Below, piece by piece: positions 44,101 through 55,400 of a stretch of DNA of 64,000 bases. Positions within the stretch are counted from its first letter, which is position 1, and each line of letters opens with the position of its first letter. The notes below the pieces were generated by a model that ran no database searches, had not been told where the DNA came from, and saw only the letters and a program-made list of their open reading frames with translations. Source of the stretch: Paralvinella palmiformis (Eukaryota; Annelida; Polychaeta; Terebellida; Alvinellidae); contig JAODUP010000147.1 of assembly GCA_025642065.1 (NCBI GenBank), forward strand, positions 606,001 through 670,000, read 5' to 3'. The translations under genes and the position numbers were made by a program.

Positions 44101-47100
44101 GTGATCTTGTTGGTAGTGCATTGGACCACAGATCACTACCACCTGAGTTCAAATATCGGCGTGGACATATCTGAAGGGTGTTTCACCTTTGTATATCACT
44201 CAGCCAATTTAGCCTACCATGTGCACAAAAGTGGCCATAAAACATCAATTATCATCATCATCATCATTATCTTATTTAATAAATTAGATGGCACCAGCAG
44301 TGCAGTAGTTAGAGCACTGTGCTGCAAACCTCCAGACTATGGGTTCAAATTTGACTCATGTTTGTGTTTGTGGCTTTTTTTTCTCTAGGGAGTCACCCCT
44401 CAACCATATGTCCCAGGTGTGATTAGCACCAAGGCTAAACTAACCACTCACTCACTCACTCACTCACTCACTCACTCACTCACTCACTCACTCACTCACT
44501 CACTCACTCACTCACTCACTCACTCACTCACTCACTCACTCACTCACTCACTCACTCACTCACTCACTCACTCACTCACTCACTCACTCACTCACTCACT
44601 CACTCACTCACTCACTCACTCACTCACCCACTCACCACCACTCACTCACTCACTCACTCACTCACTCACTCACTCACTCACTCAGTCTCTCAAACCCAAA
44701 TCAACACTAGATTTAAAACAACGATTGTAACTAAATCAGAGATTCTTCTCATTGTATATTTATCAGTGATATGTTTGTTATTGTTCTGTATTACTTTGGC
44801 TCCAACAGACTTTGTTCAATTTGGTGTATTTACTGACAGTTTATGAACGAGTTTGCATTGTTGGATTGTAGATGTTATTTTACCTAATAAACATAATTAT
44901 AGTTTATTACGGTCAACGTCCATCAGAGTGGGACACTCGTTTTTTCAGATAATAGAAATATTTATAATGGAGTGAGATCCGATTCAGACATTTTTGTGTC
45001 ACGGGGCAAAATGTTGTATTACGGACATCTGTTTTATTGAGGTTTCTCTCTATCTCGTTTGAGTTAACTTAGAAGAAGTCTCAGTTTCAAATTGCACACC
45101 ACTTTATGTGAACTACATTTCAGAGTGTAAAAATTGTAAGTCGGATATGATAATGTTATTGCTCCCGAGTGTTGTGTTTGCTATAGTATCTGACACCTTC
45201 GGGTCGGCTCACGTGCATAATTCACCCATAGGCCTTTAGCGAGAGTTCAATTAACACCTGTGTGTGATGAAAGATCGGATAATCATCTGTTGTGTTGTTC
45301 GTGTCATTAGGGTGTCTGTTCCGTCTAGATGGTGTGAAGCTTTCACTTTTCACTTCAGGCCCAACTCCATTCTTCATGGCTGGCTTGTATATAAAAATCT
45401 GAGTTATGAATATTTAGCAGCATTTATTGTAACATGACAGAGATGTATATTGTTAGCTTGTGACAGTCTAATTATATTTACTATGTTAGGAATGTGGCGA
45501 GTTTTCTTGTGGCTGCGAGTCAGGTACAAGCAATCCCGTTGACAGAAGTACAATTAGTCATCATACCTTTGTTTACTTTTGTCAGCTGAGTTATCAACCA
45601 TTTGACTAATACTGTCACTCCCATTTAATAACAGTTGAATTATCAACCATTTGACTAATGTTATCACCTCTATGTAATATATAGCAGTGAAGAAATTAAT
45701 GTGTGAATAAATGGGAGTTGATGTAATGGAGCCTAAATAGAAGCCTAAATAGTACAGCGTTGTTGACTGATAGGAGTTTCACTCATTTCTCAGCACTCAA
45801 TATACTTACAATAAATGCTTAAAACTGACAATAACTACTTACTGGTCAGAGAAAGTTGATAACAACACCTTTAATCTTAGGTTATGATTGATAACAGCAC
45901 CTATATTTATTGGCCATTACTAACAACAACACGTTTACTCACTCACCATGATTGATAAGAATAACTTTACTTGTTTTTGTCATGGTTTATAATAACAGCT
46001 TTACTCATTGACTATGAGTGTAAACAACACTTACTCACTGACCATGATTGATAACAACAGATTTATTCACTGGTCGGAAATGGTCAATTTCCCACGGTGA
46101 ATCAACTCGAATAATTTTACTTTTACTCACATATTTATAACAACTATACTCAGCACTCATGATTAATAATAGCTGTACCTAAGATGGCTTAATAGATGCT
46201 AGCTGTACTCTTGAACCATAATTATTAATATCTCCACAGGTCAGTAATGAGTGACATATTCTTTACTCATTCCTTAGTATCACTAACCACATTACTAATT
46301 CCAATCATTTTCCTAACAGCTCTACTCACTGCTGTTCTTTAATTTATTTACTCTCAGGAACAAAGATACGACAAGCTGTTTACTTCAAAACCGAAATGCT
46401 ATAGATGTACTGAGGGCCATAATTGAACAAGTTGGACAACATCAACAGCAGAGGTAAGGTTATGTTTTTTTCTACATAGTAAATTAGCTAATTCTAAACT
46501 AATTCTAAACTTTTTTCTCTAATAAGGGTTACCAGGTAAATAAATAAATAAATGCTAGTGTTTTTGATTACCCATTCCTATGTGTTTATACACTGGTCCA
46601 TATCAGGGGTGCCTCCATGGCTTTATTGTTAGCATGGTTGGCCAGAGAGCTATGGTACCTGTGTTCAAACTCCCATTTAGCCTACCTTGTGCACAAAAGT
46701 GGCCGTAAAACAGCAACATTTACATTTTTACTGATCCGTATCAGACCTGCTTTTGATAGAGTATGTTTTTACATCTCTACTTCATTGAGGGGGGGGTGTA
46801 TAGCTTCATATCTAACTAAAAATTAGATCTTAGCATAGTTTTGAATGGGGCTTTGGCTGGACAGTGTGATGACTCACTTCTATCCTTATGTTATTCTATA
46901 AGTGATGTTGTGCCAAAGGGATGTCGTAAACAGGTCCAGAAAAATAGTTCTACACCTCACTAGCCCCCATGGCTAGTAAAACCTAAATCCACTGGCCCAA
47001 CAAAATTTCCTGTTAGCCCGACATGTATTTTTACTAGCCCCAAACTAAATTACTAGTCCAAACAAAACTATGTTGGAGTCAACTGAGAATGCCAGATTCT

Positions 47101-50100
47101 CAAGTTGGATGCGTCTGTAGTTAATGTCAATATATATATCAAACATACCCAAGAACTGCACCCTTAATATACGTAATATACGTACAAATATTCAGCTATT
47201 ATATTGTGACATTTGCTGTGATCCATTGATTTAATTGCTCAATTTTTATTTTTTAAATCAGGAAGTCAACTATTGAAAAAACATATTTATGACCTCATAG
47301 TTGATATTCTATAATTAACATCTATGATATAAATCCCAATCAACCCTCCCCCCTAGTTATATCCAAGCAATGATACTATGTTAGGCGATATACAAGTTTA
47401 AAAACAAACAAATACACCCCCCCCCCTCTCTACCAATATTCGTATGGCAGATATGAACATTTTAAAGCTGTATGAGAGTGACCTGGCAAAGTTGTCAATG
47501 AAGAGTAGTTCATGTTAAATCTATTAACACTAAACAAGCCCAGAATTTTTAATAATGCTCTCAGCCCTTAGTAGGAATTATCTATAGCAAAGATGAGGTG
47601 AATCAAACTGATTTATTTGTCACAAAATATATCTTTTCTGAGCTTGATCGATTGGTGAAATCCAATTTCAAAACAGCGTCGACTGAATCCTATACAGTGT
47701 AACAATTTTCTAAACAAATTGTAAAATATATCAGAGTATAATATTATTTACTTAATATGTTAACGTACTAATATTTGTAGTAAGCATTTTTTACAGAATA
47801 ATTTGCACATTTTCAAAAAGTTCTTGATGTGATCATGCCATTGAACATCTGTGCATTTCTTCCACCATGAAAAGCTCCAAAACAGCTGAAACCCATTGCA
47901 CCAACGATGAACACATCGGGCTAGTATTTTGGACCATTCTCTGGTCTGAAGACCAAATCAACAAGCTACCAATTTTTCTGGCCGTGTTGTGAATCTGTGT
48001 ACAGCCTTGATTGAGGCCCCAGTCTTTAAAATAGCTCGGTGATTGTCTAACATATACTTGGCCACTATTGTAGGCTGATGAATTAAAACAAAATATCTCC
48101 TAATCTCCTAAGTCACCTTTAAGGAGGCAGTTCAGAAGATGACTTTCAGCATCCAGTAATATGTTTGTTGGACATCTCGCCTCAGTTAGTTGTTCTGTGC
48201 TTCTATTTTTTCAGCCTAACATCATCTCATGCAATTCAACTTCTTATAAATGTTTCACTGAAAATAATACACAAAACAGTAACATATTAAAAAAAAATAA
48301 TAAACACTGATAACAACAATCTGATATAGATATATTGAATTTATGCCGTTACATCAGTATATTCAGATACTCGGTTGAACATTTTAGTAGAAGTAAGTAA
48401 GTAATTTATTCAGGAATATGACGATGCAATTCAACTAATTTGGTTTTTACAAATAGAGTGGTTTTGCATATACCTACCTGGTAGGTCAGCTTGAAAGTCC
48501 AGAATGGACTGTGCTCCGAGAGTGAAACTGACCTGTCGTTGATTATGGTTAATAACTTGTTTAATAAATGAGATATGTCAGGGACAAAAGAGATAAAGGT
48601 AGCGAGTGTATAATTTTTCTATACATTATATTTCATGTTGGAGTGGTGTAAGTTTATTATACTCCTGGACAATTATGAAAAACTTATTTTAAACTATGTA
48701 CATGGCTATTTTCAATGTTTAGCATCTGTTCAGTGTATGGCATGTTTTATAATATATGTATTATAATTTGGTATAGACTCTTTAAAGAAACAGCGGTGTT
48801 TGTGTTATGTTTATTTCAGTGGTATTCTGGTTGGTTCTGAAGATTTGATGACCTTACTGAGGTGTTTTTGTGCTGATAGTTCAGTACCAGTAGATACACG
48901 ACTTCAAGTACTGACAATTATGGAACAGGTTATTGTTGGTTTTATGTTAATATTCTGTCTAACATATTATCTTATGTGATCAGTTTTAAACCAATCTCAT
49001 GCACATATAGTAAGTAGGATTTGTTCATTGATCCCCAAGAATTTCAGCAAATTCCCTTTTTTAATCCAAATTAAAAAAAGATTTGATCAAGTAAAACTTC
49101 GGTAATTGGGTTCAATTTCACAAACTTGTTCAACATATAAGAACATATATGGACTCATCTCACCTTTATATCATTACACTGATCTATAGTTTGAATGGCA
49201 TCTGTAGGTATAATGTCAATAATATTTGTGCATATTGTTAAATGAATCGTTAGACCAATATATCACTACCGTATATACTCACGTATAAGTCGATTTTTTG
49301 GGTAGGGAAAAGGGAGTTTTCGGCCATCCTTGACACACAACACTAACCTATAGGAATTTATCCATGTTCAATGTTTAGAAATGACAACAACAACAAAATC
49401 CACAAATTAATTTACCAGTTAGTTTTTTAATTCAGAAATATTTCTTCCATTACAATCCTACTTGGAATATAAACTACTCGGAGTAGGTATTCCAAGTAGG
49501 TGGTAAAAAGTATTTGGTAAAAAGAGTCAGTAAAAAACGGAATTGGAATTGATAAATTAGGAATTGGAATTGAATTGATCAATTTGAATTTGAATTGACC
49601 AAATGGAGATATTCTGGAAATGATATCGTTTTGTTATTGTGTTACAGTGTTTTAGTCTTCAAAGTGAAGATTTAGTTCTGCTGATCCTCTACAGAACAGA
49701 AGCTGTTGTGTCTACAGCTTGGAAGGACAAACCGGTAAGTATTCCTGTCTCATAATCTGTTATCGTATTCTGATTTGAGTAAATAGAAATAGCAACAACG
49801 GTACTCGGCAAATTGAAATCCTTTAAAATGTGTCTATTCTATTTTGGTTAAAATACCGTGGAAACCATCTTGAAATCTGTGATTACCCAGGAAACTATTT
49901 TTGCTTCAGTAAATCATTATATTACGTTAGAGTACCAAAATGTCACTTATTGACTTATCAGTTTCTGTCTCATTCATCGATGTATTTTTGGTTGGCAGGT
50001 ATTTCTCCAGTCAGTGTGTGACATGATGAGCTTGTTACAGTGCTCAACTATTTTATTTCTTATTTCTTTCATCCTAGTCGCATTTTATTTAATATTTTTT

Positions 50101-52436
50101 TCTCTTTAAATTCTGTTTAAATTTTTCTCAAATTGTTTTTGTATTCTTTATTTAACATCAGTTTGCATTCACTGTATGTTTAGAATTGCCTGCTTTTAGC
50201 ATATGTGTGTGTGTGTGTGTGTGTGTGCATGTATGTCATACAGGAATCACTCATTATCTTGGCTGATTGTCTTCTAACAAAATAGAAATAGGTTGTTAAA
50301 ATTTTATTAAATTAAAAGAATTTAAATTTTCAGATCTTATACCTCACTCCCCTCCTACACCCATCCAATGTTTTCTATTTATTTGCCATATGAAGGTAAA
50401 ACTAATTGCTAAACTGATGCATGATGCATATACCTTTCATGACCCATGCACAATGGTTTGTCTTATCCAGATAACTGGAGAGGATGTCTCATCGGAAGAG
50501 GCAAGAAGCAACCTATTCCAAACATTATTACAAGACAGTAAGCAGATAGAGCAGTTTAAAGCTTTGATCAACCTGTTACAGGTGTGGCCCACCCTTAAGA
50601 ATAGCAAGTAAGCAAACTTTTTCATGTTTTAAAATGGGCACCTCTTTGTCCTTTGAGACAGTTCATATACTCTATATACTTGGGTATGAGACAAGGTTTT
50701 AATCCTTGAAATAGTAAAAAAATTCCGCTATTTGTCTTATACACGAGTCGGCCAAAAAAGCCATCAGTCTGGTGAGTGATACTAGGTAAAATATGTTTTT
50801 ATGTTTCAGTTAGATCTACTCATGTTTCTACTAAACAGGTCAATTTAATTTGCAATTATCAGCGACAGTTTTGTATTTTGATTTGTTTCATTTGATGTTT
50901 TAAATACGTAAAGCTTCGAGTACCACCAATAATTAACAATTTAAGCATGATTAGGTGTCTTAGAAGTTTGTTTTATGTACAAATATTGCTGATGTCTTTG
51001 GCTGTGAAATCTGTTCTACATACACATATCTCTAGCACTAGTTCGACGTTTTTGATAATTTCAGCATGCCAGGTCAAAAAGAAAACTATTTTTATTGAAA
51101 ATAACATCTTTTAAAAGTTTTAAATTCTGCCTCATCTTGTATTCAAGTTAGGCAGTTTCCAGCAATATTGACTGATATACTGACCCATCTTATAGACAAG
51201 ATCAGCTTATACACAAGTATATACAGTAATAATAAGATCCTGATATGTATATAATAAATGGTGTAATGTGATGTAGCAGGATTTACTCTCCATGGAAAAT
51301 TATTTAATCTGAGAGAGTTTATGTTTTATTTGTAATTCTAGTTTTATGACTATTATTATCATTATAACAGTCCAACTCTGCTATAACAAGGTCACTAGGT
51401 CCAAATATCACGGACTGCTTTATATGTGAACCATTGAGAGTTATGGTAGCCTTTGTGCTATCAGTCTGTATACATTAATGCTGGAGAGGGTAGTTTTTAT
51501 GACTATTATACAGGCCATTTCCTCATAAATTTTTTGTCCACTTGAGAACATGAGAACCTGATAATTCAGCGATGTCAATCAATATTTTGTTGTATTTTTT
51601 AATACTTGTTTTACAGAAAATTTGCCTCCCAAAAAATTAGAATCGGTCGGGAAAATAAAAAAAATTCACTGAAAACATAGGGTCGGTTGAGAAAAAACAC
51701 AATGTTTTATATAACATATATTGTTCCGTTAGTTGGGATTTGACAATCTTTCAGCCTTTATTATTTTCTTTTTGTCAGTGAAAAGTAAACAATAGATATG
51801 TCACTGTCAGCACCGACATGAGTCGCCATCTTTCAAAAGGGTTCATATATGCGGTCTTTGATTGGTTGACGCTAGCAATGTTGCAAATTGATCCGCATAT
51901 TATAATAAGCTTACAGCCAATATTTCATATATCAGTTATGCAAATCCAACAAAAAAATGGAACACATTTAAACGTAAGAATATGATTCCACATGTTCAAT
52001 CTGTGACAAAACTGATCGTTCCATCTAGCAATTAGTGTGAATCAGACTGTTGAATCCAGATGTTTATGACACCGGGTCATAAACCTTTGGATTCAACCGT
52101 CCAATTCGAGTATCCAGGCAGACTTTCCCAAGAAAAATCTCTCAGAAGGTGAGAGGAGTGTCCGAAACACATGGATACTGCAGGCGGGGGGAATCCACTC
52201 AACAACGCCCGACTCCATGAGACTGTTTAGTACACTGCTTAAGGAAGACAAAATGAGTGACTTGTAGAGTGATGCCTGAAGAAAGCTTTTTTCGTGTTAC
52301 CGCAAGCAAAACCATTGTGCTAATACCTAGTTATAGGTAGTAGTTCGATTTGTTGTTGTTTCAAAAAGATATAGAAAAAGTGGGAAGGTTCAAAATTCAA
52401 ACTTTTGTTGATAGGTGTTAACATTTCAAAAGTCTA

Positions 52437-52472
<36 letters not shown>

Positions 52473-55400
52473 GTATGGTTGATCCGCCCGCACTGTGTGT
52501 GTTTGGCTGTGCCCAATAGGTGACAGCCAGGGGTTCCTACCCCAAATTTCAACTCTGGTAGAACTTCCACAAATCATGTGATCAGTGCCTTATTAGGATC
52601 ATTAAACATTGAGGGACCTGTAGAAAAGTACTTCTTGCCGATTGTTGTATTGTGTATACTAAGATCAAACCATTGAAGTGTAAGGTGGTCGAACCTCCCC
52701 ACTTCTCCCCTAAATTAATCGCGTATATTTTAGGTTAGCAGCTACTGGGGGAAATCTCCCACATCTTTTTATTTATAAATTTATCATGAATGTTTTTAAT
52801 GTTATGTTAAGGGGGGGTGCATTGTATAAACAATGTTTCAAGCATCTTCCTATTCAGCATTTAGTATGTGTTTGCTTTCGTTAAAATGATGTATTTTGAA
52901 TGTCGAAATAAACAATTTGAAGAAGAAAAAAACAAGGTTAGCCGCAGGCGAGTCGGCGGGAAAATAATAATAAAAAGAATAAAAGTCAATTTTATTTCCC
53001 AGCTGTGAGTTTCAGCTGTGATCGGCGAGTTTGTGAAATAAGTATTAAAAAAACAATGGCCTACTATAATATGTGACATTTATATAGCACCCTATTCAGC
53101 TAGAAGCTGCTCTAAGGTGCTTTACAATAACAGAATACAATCACTGTAATCCAATTACAATGATAAATTGTGACAATGTTGACAATTTCTCCTTTACATT
53201 TATTCATACACTGAAAATATTATTGGTGGCAGCAAATATATTGGTCATGAAATGGATGTTTACTGCTCTGACCCTGTTATGGTATGAACTTGAGTTGACT
53301 ATCTAAACAAAATCATGAAGCTTCATATATTTGTCTATCATCCACTCATCAATAATAGACCATGGTACACCATTATCACAGGATGCTGGCTTGTGATTCA
53401 ATATACTGTATGCTTACAATCACCTCTAATTTCTTTCTAATGGAATAAGATCTACGTTTCAAAATCTTCTTTGAGATCTATTACTGTTAGAGTAACCTTA
53501 CAGGTTATATAGGGCGCTATATAAATTTTGTATATTATTATTATTATTTTTATTACTTGTTCACTTTGGGTGACTTACATCAGTTAATTAACAAACTCAG
53601 CAATTAGTGAGCTATGATAATGTATTGGCTTCAAATGAGTCTTCTACCTGTAGCGTAAGCTTAAGGTGTGATATGGGCTATATAGGGGTTCTTGTATTTA
53701 TCTATGATATGGGCTATGATATGGGCTATGATATGGGCTGTGATATGGGCTGTGATATGGGCTATGATATGGGCTATGATATGGGCTATGATATGCAAGA
53801 ACTTATTCTCTTTAATTACACAAAAGAGTAATATCTTCCATCAAAATAATCACGAGCCAAGCACCTGCATATTATATCTGCTGGATCATTTACTCACACA
53901 CACACTTCATTATTTATGCTTAAAAAATTGTATATTGAGACCATTTTATTCCTGTTACATAATGTGCTGATATTTGATTAAAACAGATGTTCATCATTCA
54001 TCATTCTAGTTTAGAACTGTGTTATGAGCACATTTATTTTGAAGTGATAATAAACTGTGAGTATTTACCTTATTTATATTATCAGCGCTGCAGAACCAGA
54101 TGTTAATGTTTGGTGCCAACTTCTGTCCAAAATGGTGAAGATTTGTGGCCAGCTGTCTGCTCGATATGTCCTTTCAACTGTTCGTCAACTGCTTCAGGAT
54201 AAACATCTGTCAGATGAGGTGAGCTGTTCACAGGAGTTGGGACTCCGGGACTAATAACAATTTAAATTTGCAGTTACCGGTACATTTAATACAAGAATTA
54301 CATTCAGAAAAGAAAAGAAAAATATAGTGGAAAAACATCAATAAAAAATTAGATTGGCAACTAAAATTGCCAATTACGTTTGTCTTCATATTTCTCGTGC
54401 TTTAAAAAAGTGGCATTTCATCATCAAACTTATTCACTTATTTCATAACATAGATTACGATATTATTAGTCATGGTATTAACACTTATCTTGATCAGTTA
54501 ATCATCTATGAATAGATGTAGGTGATATTTCCATTCTAGTATGCTCTGTGATCTATAAATGTTGACTTCAAATACGTCAGTCATAGTGGTTTTGGGGTTT
54601 ACAATTGGCATACTATGTCCTCTACCATGTCAAAATGGCTGATTGTGCGATTATTGTTGCAGCCCCCACTTTGTGGAATAGGCTGTCAACAGATAGAAAT
54701 GCCTCGTCTCTTGGAAATTTTCAATCCATTCTAAAAACATACCTGTTCAAGGTTGTTTTCACAGTTAATTAATAATTATCTTTTAAATCTCTTATAGGAT
54801 TTTTACAGACATATTATTTGGGGTATTATTATATTAAATATTATTTGTACAGCGCCTTTGAATGGCTCCTGCTAGTAAGGGGACTTTATTAAATATACAA
54901 TATTATTATTATTACTAAAATAAATTGACAATTCATGGGTTGATTGTGTTATCTGTCGGAGAAAGGACTTCCATGTTATCATGTAGTAATCATGTCATGG
55001 TGGGCATGTTTCTTCTTCCTAACTCCAGACCAACTTCTGCTGGGATTTAATAAACATCCCATAAGAATGTTTTTATAGATCTCAAATTGATTCAGCCAGC
55101 TCTCCAACGATATTCAATCAGGATTCTTATCTTCTTATCATCTGAATATTACAGGTTTTAGTTCAACTGTAAGTGCTAGCACCTGAGAGATAAGAGATTA
55201 GAAATGATAATATTCTGTTCTTAACAATGACTGTAGAATGATAATATATCAGTGTCTATCAATCTTAGTGTAAATGAATTTTAAATACAAAAGTTTAATT
55301 ACCCGGACGAGAAAAAACTCAATTACTTTTATTGCGATACGAAACATTCCAACTGAAATTACGTGTATACACTGTAATTATGTCTAATTACATGGTCACT

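Noticed and set aside
44419..44730. 103-codon frame of THSL repeats
   Set aside because: Pure translation of the ACTC array.
53607..53831. Frame encoding DMGY repeats
   Set aside because: Translation of the 12-bp minisatellite in an intron; no splice or homology support.
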